NCBI RefSeq assembly: GCF_006715395.1
Contig: NZ_VFNC01000001.1
Coordinates: 3,410,001-3,474,000, forward strand
Reading direction: 5' to 3'
Length of the DNA: 64,000 nt
From: Streptomyces sp. SLBN-31
Lineage (GTDB): Bacteria > Actinomycetota > Actinomycetes > Streptomycetales > Streptomycetaceae
Shown piece by piece: positions 8,747-16,879 of this stretch. The first letter of the stretch is position 1; the number at the start of each line of letters is the position of its first letter. Made by a program: the position numbers and the translations under genes. The notes under the pieces are model-generated. The model saw nothing but the letters and a program-made list of their open reading frames with translations, ran no database searches and had not been told where the DNA came from.

Positions 8747-9498
8747 CGGCCACCCTCCGGCAGCAGTGCGTCCGAGATGGACTTCACGCCGCCGTGCGCG
8801 GTCAGGCCGCCGTCGACGGGGATCTCCGCGCCGGTGATGAACGAGGAGTCGTCCGACAGCAGGAAGACGACCAGCGGGGTGATCTCGTCCACGGTGCCGG
8901 TGCGGCCCAGCGGGGTCTCCCGGATGTTCGCCTCGCGGAAGGCGGGGGCGGCGAAGGCGGTCATCTCGGTGTCGATGTAGCCGGGGTGGACGGTGTTGAC
9001 GCGGATCCCGCGCGGGCCGAGTTCGAGCGCCGCCGTCTTCGACAGGCCGCGCAGCGCCCACTTGCTGGTGGTGTAGGCGACCGGGTAGTGGGCGGTGAGG
9101 GCCGCCGAGGAGCCGATGTTGACGATCGCGGAGCCGGGCGGCATGAGCGGGGCGAGGTGCTGGATACCGAGCAGCGGGCCGGTGACGTTGACGGCGTGGA
9201 CGCGGTCGAGGTCCTCGGGACGTACGTCGCCCAGCCGGGCGCGCCAGGTGATGCCGGCGTTGTTGACCAGTCCGTGGACGTACCCGTACGCCTCTTTCAA
9301 CTCGGTGGCGAGATCCGTCCAGTCCTTGTCGCTGGTGACGTCGAGGCGACGGCCGCCGTCGGCGGGCTCGACGTCGGTGGCGATGACGCGGGCGCCTTCC
9401 CGGGTGAGGGCCGCTGCCTCGGCGGCGCCCTGTCCGCGGGCCGCGCCGGTGACCACGACGACCTTCCCGAGGAGCCTCTTGGGATGCAGGTCGCTCAC
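8743..9498 (-). CDS. SDR-family oxidoreductase
   Basis: 251 residues with the classical SDR set: 'TGAARGQGAA' cofactor motif, 'VNNAGIT', 'NIGSSAAL' with the catalytic Ser region, 'YTTSK' (Tyr and Lys present) and 'HPGYIDTEM'. It is closest in pattern to 3-alpha/20-beta-hydroxysteroid dehydrogenase-like SDRs, but the substrate is not known. The GTG start at 9498 overlaps the FAH gene stop (GTGA), and its own stop overlaps the next SDR start, so the three genes are translationally coupled. A longer upstream frame is rejected because it reads through FAH coding sequence. Confidence 0.88.
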   Translation of the reverse strand: MSDLHPKRLLGKVVVVTGAARGQGAAEAAALTREGARVIATDVEPADGGRRLDVTSDKDWTDLATELKEAYGYVHGLVNNAGITWRARLGDVRPEDLDRVHAVNVTGPLLGIQHLAPLMPPGSAIVNIGSSAALTAHYPVAYTTSKWALRGLSKTAALELGPRGIRVNTVHPGYIDTEMTAFAAPAFREANIRETPLGRTGTVDEITPLVVFLLSDDSSFITGAEIPVDGGLTAHGGVKSISDALLPEGGR

Positions 9499-10463
9499 GG
9501 CCGCTCCCGGGAACGGCGCCGGCCGGCGGGCAGCGGCACGGGCTCGGCACCGGGGACGACGGTGTTGGTGAGGGTGCCGATGCCCTCGACGGTGAGGGTG
9601 ACGGTGTCGCCGGGCTTGAGCGGCGGCGGGCTCTGCTCGCCGCGCAGGCCCCACAGTTCGGCGAGGCAGCCGCCGTTGCCGCAGGTGCCGGAGCCCAGGA
9701 CGTCGCCGGGCAGCACCCGGGTGCCGCGGGAGGCGTAGGCGACCATCTCCTCGAAGGTCCAGCTCATGTTGGACAGCAGGTCACGGCCGATGGTCTCGCC
9801 GTTGACCTCGGCGGTCAGCGCGAGGCGCAGGAAGCCGTCGGCGTCGCGGTACTTGTCCAGTTCGTCGGCGGTGACGAGGCAGGGGCCGAGGGTGGTGGCG
9901 GTGTCCTTGCCCTTGCAGGGGCCGAGGCCCACCTTCATCTCGGCGGACTGCAGGTCGCGGGCGGACCAGTCGTTGAAGACGGTGTAGCCGACGATGTGGT
10001 CGCGGGCCTGCTCTGGGGTGAGGTCGCGGCCCTCGCGGCCGATGACGGCGGCGACCTCCAGCTCGAAGTCCAGCACCGCGGAGCCGGGCGGCATCGGGAT
10101 GGCCTCGCCCGTCGCGTGGACGGCGTGCGGGTTGGTGAAGTAGAAGGTGGGGGCTGCGTACCACTGCTCGGGCACTCCGGCGGCCCGGTCGACGGACCGT
10201 CGTACGCCTTCGACGTGTTCCTCGAAGGTGACGAAGTCCCGTATCGAGGTGGGCTGGAGCGGTGGCAGCAGGCGCACCTGGGAGACGTGCGGGCCGGGTG
10301 GTACGTCGAAGGTGGCGGCGCCGAGGTCGAGGAGTGCGGGCAGTCCGTCTGCGGCGGTGAGGGCCTCGGTGAGGGAGCGGACGCCGGGCACCGGGTACAG
10401 CACTCCGTCGTCGACGACCGCGAAGCGGCGCTGGTCGTGGTGTTCGTAGGCGGCGAAGCGCAT
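9495..10463 (-). CDS. Fumarylacetoacetate hydrolase (FAH) family protein
   Basis: 322 residues with the FAH fold signature: 'RDFVTFEEHV', 'PTFYFTNPHAV', 'LDFELEVAAVIGREG' (metal-binding acids), 'GYTVFNDWSARDLQ', 'GKDTATTLGP' and 'GDVLGSGTCGNGG'. These enzymes hydrolyse or decarboxylate ring-opened 1,3-diketo or oxo-ene acids. Here the family resembles true fumarylacetoacetase-like enzymes, giving acetoacetate that the neighbouring CoA-transferase could activate. AGGAG lies 6 nt before the ATG. It is the first gene of the second transcription unit, just after a strong hairpin (10490-10547). Confidence 0.88.
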   Translation of the reverse strand: MRFAAYEHHDQRRFAVVDDGVLYPVPGVRSLTEALTAADGLPALLDLGAATFDVPPGPHVSQVRLLPPLQPTSIRDFVTFEEHVEGVRRSVDRAAGVPEQWYAAPTFYFTNPHAVHATGEAIPMPPGSAVLDFELEVAAVIGREGRDLTPEQARDHIVGYTVFNDWSARDLQSAEMKVGLGPCKGKDTATTLGPCLVTADELDKYRDADGFLRLALTAEVNGETIGRDLLSNMSWTFEEMVAYASRGTRVLPGDVLGSGTCGNGGCLAELWGLRGEQSPPPLKPGDTVTLTVEGIGTLTNTVVPGAEPVPLPAGRRRSRERP

Positions 10464-10489
10464 GAGCGGCTCCTGGCTCGGGGCTGGGG

Positions 10490-10547
10490 CCCGGGGGCAC
10501 GGCGGGCGGTGCGTCAGGGCAGTTGACAGGGCTGCCGTGCCCCCGGG
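10490..10547 (-). terminator. Perfect 14-bp inverted repeat between two operon halves
   Basis: The arm CCCGGGGGCACGGC (10490-10503) is repeated perfectly in inverse at 10534-10547, with a 30-nt loop. It lies in the 97-nt gap between the dioxygenase gene stop (10561) and the FAH gene start (10463), where all other genes of this locus touch or overlap. There is no T-run, as is usual for Streptomyces terminators. It probably ends or attenuates transcription from 15.6 kb. Confidence 0.6.
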
Positions 10548-10560
10548 AGTCGGGGTGGGA

Positions 10561-11499
10561 TCAGACCGGCGGGGCGACGAAGCAGCCGCGGTCGGGGTCG
10601 TTGAAGGACTCCTTGGCGATGAGTTCGTTCATGGGGTTGGCAGTGCCCCACTGGTCGGTGACCTCGGGCCGGGAGAAGTCGTAGACGTGCGGGTGCCAGG
10701 TGTCCTCGTCCAGCAGCTCCAACTCCGTCGTGTACTCGACGGTGTTGCCGTGCGGGTCGAGGAAGTAGGTGAAGGTGTTGTCGCCCGCCATGTGCCGGCC
10801 GGGGCCCCAGATCTTCTTGAACCCTGCGCGGATGACGCGACCGGAGCCCCGCATGTACTCGTCGATGCCGCGCATCTCGAAGGAGACGTGGTGCAGCGAG
10901 GTGTGCGGGCCCTTGGCGAGGGCCATCGAGTGGTGCTGGTTGGAGATCCGCATGAAGTGCATGACCTCGCCCATGTGCGGCGAGCTGAGCGTGTCGGACA
11001 GGCTGAAGCCGAGGTGCCGCTCGTACCAGTCCCTCGTCCGGTCCAGGTCGGGGGAGTTGAGCACGACGTGGGACAGCTTGACCGGGATCGACTCCTTCTC
11101 CTCGATCTTGCGGTGCCTGCGCACCTCGACGTCGGCGGAGACCTCGATGGTGCGGCCGTCGACGTCGAAGAAGCGGAAGCCGTAACCGCCGCCGGGGGTG
11201 TCCACCTTGCCCGGCTGTGAGATCAACTGCACGCCACCGGCCAGGAGTCGCTCGGCGAGCGTGTCGACGTCCGCCGCGCTCGCGGCGCCGTAGGAGACGA
11301 GGTCGAGGCGCTTCTCGTCGGCCTTGCGCAGCCGGACGACGTACTGCTCGGGGGAGCCCTCGGCGGCCAGGAAGGAGATGCCGGAGTCCTCCTCGACCTT
11401 GGTCAGGCCCCACACGCCGGCGTAGAAGTCGAGTTGCCTGTCGTAGTCGGGCACGGCGAGGTCGACGTGCCTGAGGTGGGTGAGAAGACGTGCGCTCAT
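10561..11499 (-). CDS. VOC-fold extradiol ring-cleavage dioxygenase
   Basis: 312 residues with two vicinal-oxygen-chelate modules, the layout of type I extradiol dioxygenases. The N-terminal module starts 'LRHVDLAVPDYDRQLDFY'. The C-terminal module keeps the likely 2-His-1-Glu metal set: His in 'KLSHVVLNSPD', His in 'SLHHVSFEM', Glu in 'GNTVEYTTE'. It would cleave a catechol meta to the hydroxyls using Fe(II) and O2. The start ATG overlaps the amidohydrolase stop (ATGA) and has GGGAG 7 nt upstream. It is the last gene before the hairpin. Confidence 0.88.
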   Translation of the reverse strand: MSARLLTHLRHVDLAVPDYDRQLDFYAGVWGLTKVEEDSGISFLAAEGSPEQYVVRLRKADEKRLDLVSYGAASAADVDTLAERLLAGGVQLISQPGKVDTPGGGYGFRFFDVDGRTIEVSADVEVRRHRKIEEKESIPVKLSHVVLNSPDLDRTRDWYERHLGFSLSDTLSSPHMGEVMHFMRISNQHHSMALAKGPHTSLHHVSFEMRGIDEYMRGSGRVIRAGFKKIWGPGRHMAGDNTFTYFLDPHGNTVEYTTELELLDEDTWHPHVYDFSRPEVTDQWGTANPMNELIAKESFNDPDRGCFVAPPV

Positions 11500-12506
11500 G
11501 GTGTCACTCCCAGGGAGAGGAGGGCGGCGGCGTTGCCACCGCGGACGGCGTCGAAGTCGGCGTCGGGCAGGCGTGCCGCGCGCAGGGCGCCGACCGGGTC
11601 CCGCGTGCCCATGTCGAAGGGGAAGTCGGAGCCGAGCAGTACCCGGTCGGGCCCGGCGGCCCGGACCAACTCCCGCAGCACCGACGGGTCGTGCACGAGG
11701 GAGTCGAAGTACAGGCGCTTGAGGTAGCTGCTCGGCAGGTGGGCGCAGCCGGCGTCGGCGTCGGAGCGGGTCGTCCAGGCGTGGTCGGAGCGGCCGATGT
11801 GGGTGGGCAGGTAGCCGCCGCCGTGCGCGGCGATCACCTTCAGCCCCGGATGCCGGTCCAGTACGCCGGAGAAGATCAGGTGCGACAGCGCGACGGCGTT
11901 CTCCGTGGGCTGGCCCACGGTGTTGGACAGGTACCACCGGTCCAGCCGCTCGTCGAGCGTGCAGCCGAAGGGGTGCAGGAAGACGAGCGCGCCCGTCTCC
12001 TCGGCCCGCGTCCAGAAGGGTTCGTACGCCGGGTCGGACAGTTCCCGGCCCGGTGCGTGGCTGGAGATCTCCACCCCGGCCAGACCCTGTTCCAGCGCGT
12101 GGTCGAGCGCGCCCACGATCAGGTGCGGGTGCTGCAGCGGGACGAGTCCGAGGCCGCGCAGCCGGTCGGGGGCGGCCGAACAGTGGGTGGCGGTCGCCCC
12201 GTTGGCGAGCCGGTACAGCTTTTCGGCGGTCTCCTCGTCCGTCCAGTAGTGGTAGTGCGAGGGGGAGGGGCTGACGAGTTGGAGGTCCACGCCCTGGGCG
12301 TCCATCGCGGCCAGCCGTGCGGTGACGTCGAGCAGCAGCGGGATGCGTTCGCGCACCATGGGGCCGTTGACGGCGAGGGCCGCGGGTCCGTTGCGCCGGG
12401 CGTCCAGCGCCTTGGCCTCGGCCAGTCCGGGCAGGCCCTCCACCAGGGACTCGACGTCGGGCAGCAGCAGGTGGGCGTGTACGTCGACGGTGGGGGGCGT
12501 GGTCAC
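11496..12506 (-). CDS. Amidohydrolase-2 family protein (ACMSD-like decarboxylase/hydrolase)
   Basis: 336 residues from a GTG that overlaps the previous stop. Metal-site motifs of the amidohydrolase-2 family are present: 'VDVHAHLLLP' (HxH), 'FLHPFG' (His), 'VIAAHGGGYLP' (His) and 'LLGSDFPFDMG' (Asp). Members include aminocarboxymuconate-semialdehyde and gamma-resorcylate decarboxylases, so decarboxylation of a ring-cleavage or aromatic acid intermediate is the likely role. Coupled on both sides by 4-nt overlaps, it is clearly part of the same pathway. Confidence 0.85.
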   Translation of the reverse strand: MTTPPTVDVHAHLLLPDVESLVEGLPGLAEAKALDARRNGPAALAVNGPMVRERIPLLLDVTARLAAMDAQGVDLQLVSPSPSHYHYWTDEETAEKLYRLANGATATHCSAAPDRLRGLGLVPLQHPHLIVGALDHALEQGLAGVEISSHAPGRELSDPAYEPFWTRAEETGALVFLHPFGCTLDERLDRWYLSNTVGQPTENAVALSHLIFSGVLDRHPGLKVIAAHGGGYLPTHIGRSDHAWTTRSDADAGCAHLPSSYLKRLYFDSLVHDPSVLRELVRAAGPDRVLLGSDFPFDMGTRDPVGALRAARLPDADFDAVRGGNAAALLSLGVTP

Positions 12507-13633
12507 GGCAGCTCCCTGAGCATGGTCATGGTGCGGCCCATCAGGCCGGGCAGGTCCGCGTCGCGCACGCCGTCCAGCTGCCACTGCCCGATCTGCACGG
12601 ACGCCTCGACCACCGGACGGACGCGTGCGATGCGCCGCTCGTAGTACGCCTGGAACAGCGCGTCGTCCCAGTCGTCCGCTGCGGTCAGCCGTTGCGTGAG
12701 CACCCACGCGTCCTCCAGGGACATGGCGGCGCCCTGCGCGAGGGTGGGCGGACAGCAGTGCGCGGCGTCACCGACCAGCACGACCCGGCCGCGGTGCCAG
12801 GAACCCTCTACCAACAGCCGGTCGAACCAGGTGTAGTTGACCTTCGCCGGGTCGGTGATGTGCTCGGTGATCTCCGGCCAGAAGCCGCCGTAGGCGGCGG
12901 CGAGACGCCGCATCTCCTCGGCGTAGGTCTCCGGCGGTATCGACGCCCGGTCGCGGTTGGCCTCGACGACGTAGGCGTAGATCGTCGTGTCGCTCGTCGG
13001 GCAGTAGCCGGCGATGTAGGCGGGGCCGCCGTAGGCGAGGTCGGTGCGGGTGACGCCGGCCGGGCGGGGGGCGGCGACGCGCCAGATGGCCATGCCGGTG
13101 GGTTCGGGCTTGGCGGTGATGCCGATGGTGGCGCGGGTGGTGGAGCCGAGGCCGTCGGCGGCGATCACCAGGTCGTAGCGGCCCTCGGTGCCGTCGGTGA
13201 AGCGTACGGTCACGCCGACGTCGTCCTGTTCCAGGGACTCGGCGCTGGTGCCAAGGCGCACCGAGGCGCCACTCGCACGGACGGCGTCGCAGAGGATGCT
13301 CTGCAGCCGGGGGCGCTGCATGCCGACGGTGGCGGGCAGGTCGTCACCGCCGGTGCGGATGTCCCGGGCGACGTGCAGGACCGTGCCGTCGGGGGCGGTG
13401 ATGCCGACGGACCCGAACCCGAAACCGGAGGTCCTGATCTGCTCCCAGACGCCCAGTTCGCGCAGCACGCGCAGGGCGTTGCCCTGGAGGGTGATGCCGG
13501 AGCCGGCGGTGGCGTTCCAGTCGTCCTTGGCCTCGATCAGGTCCACGGCCAGACCCGCGCGCCGCAGCAGGATCGTCGCGGCGTTGCCGGCCGCGCCGCC
13601 GCCTATGACGAGGACCGTGCGGGGTGTGCTCAT
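12503..13633 (-). CDS. FAD-dependent aromatic hydroxylase (PHBH fold)
   Basis: 376 residues. It has N-terminal FAD motif 'VLVIGGGAAGNAATILLRRAG', 'QRPRLQSIL', central 'DLVIAADGLGSTTR' (DG motif) and 'RVVLVGDAAHCCPP' (GD motif). These are class A flavoprotein monooxygenases that use NAD(P)H and O2 to hydroxylate aromatic acids such as salicylate. In this locus it would make the catecholic substrate for the extradiol dioxygenase. AAGGAG lies 6 nt before the ATG. The stop overlaps the amidohydrolase GTG. Confidence 0.88.
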   Translation of the reverse strand: MSTPRTVLVIGGGAAGNAATILLRRAGLAVDLIEAKDDWNATAGSGITLQGNALRVLRELGVWEQIRTSGFGFGSVGITAPDGTVLHVARDIRTGGDDLPATVGMQRPRLQSILCDAVRASGASVRLGTSAESLEQDDVGVTVRFTDGTEGRYDLVIAADGLGSTTRATIGITAKPEPTGMAIWRVAAPRPAGVTRTDLAYGGPAYIAGYCPTSDTTIYAYVVEANRDRASIPPETYAEEMRRLAAAYGGFWPEITEHITDPAKVNYTWFDRLLVEGSWHRGRVVLVGDAAHCCPPTLAQGAAMSLEDAWVLTQRLTAADDWDDALFQAYYERRIARVRPVVEASVQIGQWQLDGVRDADLPGLMGRTMTMLRELP

Positions 13634-13657
13634 GGGGGAACTCCTTCGTTCCGCTGG

Positions 13658-14614
13658 TTACTTGACGGCGACGGGGTTGACGGGCGAGCCGACGGCGCCG
13701 GTGATGGGCAGGGGAGCGGCGGTCAGCCAGAACTCGTGCACGCCGTCGGCCGCGCAGTCCTCGGCCAGGCCTTCCAGGTCCCACATCTCGCCGATGAGCA
13801 GGCCGATGTTGGGGATCGCGACCTGGTGCAGGGGCTGGAAGGCGTGCTCGAACTCGTTCGGGCGGACCTCGAAGCCCCAGGTGTCGGTGGCGATCGCGGC
13901 GATCTCGCTGCCGTGCAGCCATCCGGCGGTGGTGAACGACAGGCCCGGCGCCGGGCCGCCCGCGTAGTCGCCCCAGCCGTCGCGGCGCGCCCGGGCGAGC
14001 TGTCCGGTGCGCACCAGAACGATGTCGCCGCGTCCCACGCTCACCCCGTGCGCCTCGGCGGCCGCCGTCAGGTGCTCCGGCGTGATCGCGAAGCCGTCGG
14101 GCAGCTCTCCCGCCTCGCCTACGACACGGCCGACGTCCAGCAGCACGCCGCGCCCGGCGACATGCGGGGCCATGTGCTCGATGCCGGTGACGAGGTCGCC
14201 GTCGGAGGTGACGACCTTCTCGGCCGGGCGTCCGTTCCAGGCCTTGCCGTGGTCGAAGATGTGGCCGAGGCCGTCCCACTGCGTGGAGCACTGCAGCGGC
14301 ATCGCGATCACGTCGTCGGCGCCGCCGATGCCGTGCGGGAAGCCCTGGTTGCCCAGGGCGGCGTCGGTGCCGGTGTCGAGCATGGTGTGCACCGGGTTGG
14401 TGCGCCGCCGCCAGCCCTTCTGCGGGCCGTTCATGTCGAAGGACTGCGCCAGCGAGAAGCTGGCCCCGCGCCGGACCAGGGCGGCGCCCTCGCGGCGCTT
14501 GTCCTCGTCGAGGAAGTTCAGGGTGCCGAGCCGGTCGTCCTCGCCCCAGCGCCCCCAGTTGGAGTACGACTTGGCGGCCTCGGCGATCGCGCCCTCGGGA
14601 TCGAGCCGGTTCAC
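13658..14614 (-). CDS. Cyclase-family (KynB/Cyclase fold) hydrolase
   Basis: 318 residues of the long 'cyclase family' group: 'WGEDDRLGTLNFLDEDKRR', 'QCSTQWDGLGHIFDHGKAW', 'GVLLDVGRVVG', 'GDIVLVRTGQLARARR' and 'IATDTWGFEVRP'. The STQWDxLxH segment takes the place of the HGTHxDxPxH metal motif of kynurenine formamidases. Related genes sit in aromatic-degradation loci, but the reaction is not defined. The start is the GTG at 14614 overlapping the upstream FAH stop. Confidence 0.8.
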   Translation of the reverse strand: MNRLDPEGAIAEAAKSYSNWGRWGEDDRLGTLNFLDEDKRREGAALVRRGASFSLAQSFDMNGPQKGWRRRTNPVHTMLDTGTDAALGNQGFPHGIGGADDVIAMPLQCSTQWDGLGHIFDHGKAWNGRPAEKVVTSDGDLVTGIEHMAPHVAGRGVLLDVGRVVGEAGELPDGFAITPEHLTAAAEAHGVSVGRGDIVLVRTGQLARARRDGWGDYAGGPAPGLSFTTAGWLHGSEIAAIATDTWGFEVRPNEFEHAFQPLHQVAIPNIGLLIGEMWDLEGLAEDCAADGVHEFWLTAAPLPITGAVGSPVNPVAVK

Positions 14615-15603
14615 GACGCCTCCGCGACACAGCGGGTGCGCTGGGCACCGAGACCGGTGATCGCCCCGTCCATCACGTCGCCGTCGCGCAGCAGCCGCCC
14701 CCAGTGCATTCCGTTGCCGGCCGGGCTGCCGGTCAGCACCAGGTCCCCGGGCAGCAGACGGGCGGTCTGCGAGGCGTACGACACCATCCGCGCGACCTTG
14801 AAGATCATGTCCTTGGTCGACTCGTCCTGCATGGTCTCGCCGTTGAGTTTCAGCGTGACGCGCAGGTCGTCCGGGTCGGTGATCGACTCGGTCGGCACGA
14901 TCCACGGCCCGAGCGGCGTGAAGCCCGGTGCGTTCTTGCTGCGCAGCCAGTCGGTGCCGATCTGCGGCATGTCACGGCGGAAGACGGTCGCACGATCGGT
15001 CAGGTCGTTGGCGATCGTGTACCCCGCGATGTACGCGGGCGCCTCCTCGACGGACACCCGGTGCGCCGCCCGGCCGATCACGACCGCCAACTCCAGCTCC
15101 CAGTCCGGCTGTTCGGCCCACGCGGGCAGGACGACGTCGTCGTACGGCCCGGTGATCGCACTGGGCAGGCCGATGAAGACGTACGGCAGGTCCTCGGCCG
15201 CCCGGCTGTCCATGATCTCCGCCGCTTCGGCGCGCCGCTCGGCCTCGGGCCGGTCGTCACCGGGCGCGCGGTGTGCCACGTGCAGGTCGATCACGTGCTG
15301 CCGGTAGTTCGCGCCCGACTGGAGGACCTGGCGCGGTTCGACCGGGGCGTGCACGTGAAGGTCCGCGAGCGGAGTCCGGCCGAGGCCCGTGTCGGCGGCC
15401 AGCGCGTGCAGCTTCGGCAGTGTGGTCTGCCAGTCCTCCAGCAGGTTCAGCACGGTCAGCCGCTCGTCGCCGAAGGCGGACCGCAAATCCAGAACGAGGC
15501 CGTCGGGAGTGACCAGGGCGGGAAAGCGAGGCCCGTCCGGGGCCGAGAGCGTCGCGAGAGCGAAGGGTCCGGCGAAGAGCCTGGACGCGGATTCGGGTTT
15601 CAC
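14611..15603 (-). CDS. FAH-family hydrolase/isomerase
   Basis: About 330 residues. FAH C-terminal domain motifs: 'PRQVLQSGANYRQHVIDLH', 'YVFIGLPSAITGPYDDVVLP', 'DWELELAVVIGRAAHRV', 'GYTIANDLTDRA' and 'GDLVLTGSPAGNG'. It differs clearly from the other FAH gene at 9495, so the two likely act on successive intermediates (hydrolase versus isomerase/decarboxylase). AGGAGG is only 2 nt before an ATG at 15609 but 8 nt before the GTG at 15603, so the GTG is preferred. It is the first gene of the minus-strand operon and divergent from the LysR gene. Confidence 0.85.
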   Translation of the reverse strand: MKPESASRLFAGPFALATLSAPDGPRFPALVTPDGLVLDLRSAFGDERLTVLNLLEDWQTTLPKLHALAADTGLGRTPLADLHVHAPVEPRQVLQSGANYRQHVIDLHVAHRAPGDDRPEAERRAEAAEIMDSRAAEDLPYVFIGLPSAITGPYDDVVLPAWAEQPDWELELAVVIGRAAHRVSVEEAPAYIAGYTIANDLTDRATVFRRDMPQIGTDWLRSKNAPGFTPLGPWIVPTESITDPDDLRVTLKLNGETMQDESTKDMIFKVARMVSYASQTARLLPGDLVLTGSPAGNGMHWGRLLRDGDVMDGAITGLGAQRTRCVAEAS

Positions 15604-15609
15604 GGACAT

Positions 15610-15735
15610 GTCCTCCTGATTGCGGTGCGACTAATCTGGACCCCGCACCCGTGATCAGGGAAATAGATTGTGTGGATCACCGTAATCCGTCACATGGATA
15701 GTCCCCGATCGGCGCCGCACTGCTGAGGGAAGCGC
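15610..15735. promoter_or_regulatory. Divergent promoter region with candidate LysR operator
   Basis: This 126-nt region separates the catabolic operon from its LysR gene. GTGATC (15651-15656) and GATCAC (15675-15680) form an inverted pair 18 nt apart, and a TGTGGAT/ATCCGTCACA pair overlaps the right half (15671-15694). Interrupted dyads of this kind are typical LysR recognition and activation sites, but the bases are a candidate only. Confidence 0.4.
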
Positions 15736-16647
15736 ATGAACCTGGCCCGTCTCGATCTCAACCTCGTCGTCGCCCTGCGGGCCCTGCTGGAGGAGCGCAA
15801 CGTCACCCGTGCCGGGCAGCGCGTCGGCCTCAGCCAGCCCGCGATGAGCGCCGCCCTCGCCCGGCTGCGCAGGCACTTCGACGACGACCTGCTCGCCCGC
15901 GTCGGCGGCCACTACGAACTCACCGCGCTGGGGCAGATGCTGCTGGACCGCACCGCCACCGCCTACGACGTGCTGGAACGCCTTTTCGCCAGCCAGGCGG
16001 ACTTCGATCCGGCCAAGGAGAACCGCGAGTTCAAGCTGCTGGCGTCCGACTACGCCGTGGCCGTCTTCGGCACCGAACTGGCCCGCGTGGTGCACGAGGA
16101 GGCCCCGGGCATCCGGCTGCGCTTCACCCACACGCCGACGACCGTCGTGGACGACACCGCGACCCTGCTCAGCGCCACCGACGGACTGCTCATGCCGCAC
16201 GGCGTCATCAGCGACTTCCCCGCCACCGACCTCTTCGACGACCGCTGGGTCTTCCTCGTGGCGCGCGACCACCCGAGCGTCGACGACCGCCTCAGCCGCA
16301 AGGACCTGGAACGGCTGCCCTGGGTGACGTACCAGCGGACCTACGACGCTCCCGCGGTGCGCCAGCTCGGCATGCTGGGCGTCGAACCGCGCGTCGAGGT
16401 CTCCGTCGACAGCTTCCAGCTGCTGCCGCTGCTGGTCGCCGGCACCCGGCGGGTCGCCCTCGTGCAGTCGCGCCTGGCCCGGCTGCTGGCACCCATCGCC
16501 GCCGTCCGCGTGGTGGAACCGCCGTACGAGGCCGTACCACTGCGGGAGGCGTTGTGGTGGCATCCGGTGCACACGCACGACGCGGCCCACATCTGGCTGC
16601 GCGAGACGGCCGCGCGGGTGGGGGCGCGGTTGCAGTCCGAGAACTGA
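15736..16647 (+). CDS. LysR-family transcriptional regulator
   Basis: 303 residues. The N-terminal winged helix is 'LDLNLVVALRALLEERNVTRAGQRVGLSQPAMSAALARLR', typical of the NodD/PcpR-like LysR branch. The remainder is the periplasmic-binding-fold effector domain ('SDYAVAVFGTELARVVHEE'). It is divergent from the operon at 15603-10561, the classic arrangement for a LysR activator sensing an aromatic pathway compound. The start is the ATG at 15736, with GAGGGAAG upstream. Confidence 0.93.
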   Translation: MNLARLDLNLVVALRALLEERNVTRAGQRVGLSQPAMSAALARLRRHFDDDLLARVGGHYELTALGQMLLDRTATAYDVLERLFASQADFDPAKENREFKLLASDYAVAVFGTELARVVHEEAPGIRLRFTHTPTTVVDDTATLLSATDGLLMPHGVISDFPATDLFDDRWVFLVARDHPSVDDRLSRKDLERLPWVTYQRTYDAPAVRQLGMLGVEPRVEVSVDSFQLLPLLVAGTRRVALVQSRLARLLAPIAAVRVVEPPYEAVPLREALWWHPVHTHDAAHIWLRETAARVGARLQSEN

Positions 16648-16879
16648 GCCGGAACAGGCCGTTCAGGGGCGACGGGGGCTGACGGCGTGACGCCGCCATC
16701 CACGGGCTGGATCAGCCACATCGCAAACTTGGATGACGGGGGGACTGGGCAGGCCGAGGCCCGGAACGCATAGTCGTGGCACACCGCCGCGCCGCCCACA
16801 GACCGGCACCGGGCGCCGTCCGCCCGTCCGCCCGTTCACCGTGCGGTGCCCTTCCCCGCCCATGTTCCGGAGTGCCGCC

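Noticed and set aside
8747..9550. Upstream extension of the SDR gene at 7967 into the FAH region
   Set aside because: The extra ~268 residues are Arg/Pro-rich shadow of the second SDR; the GTG at 8746 with GTGA overlap is a sound start.
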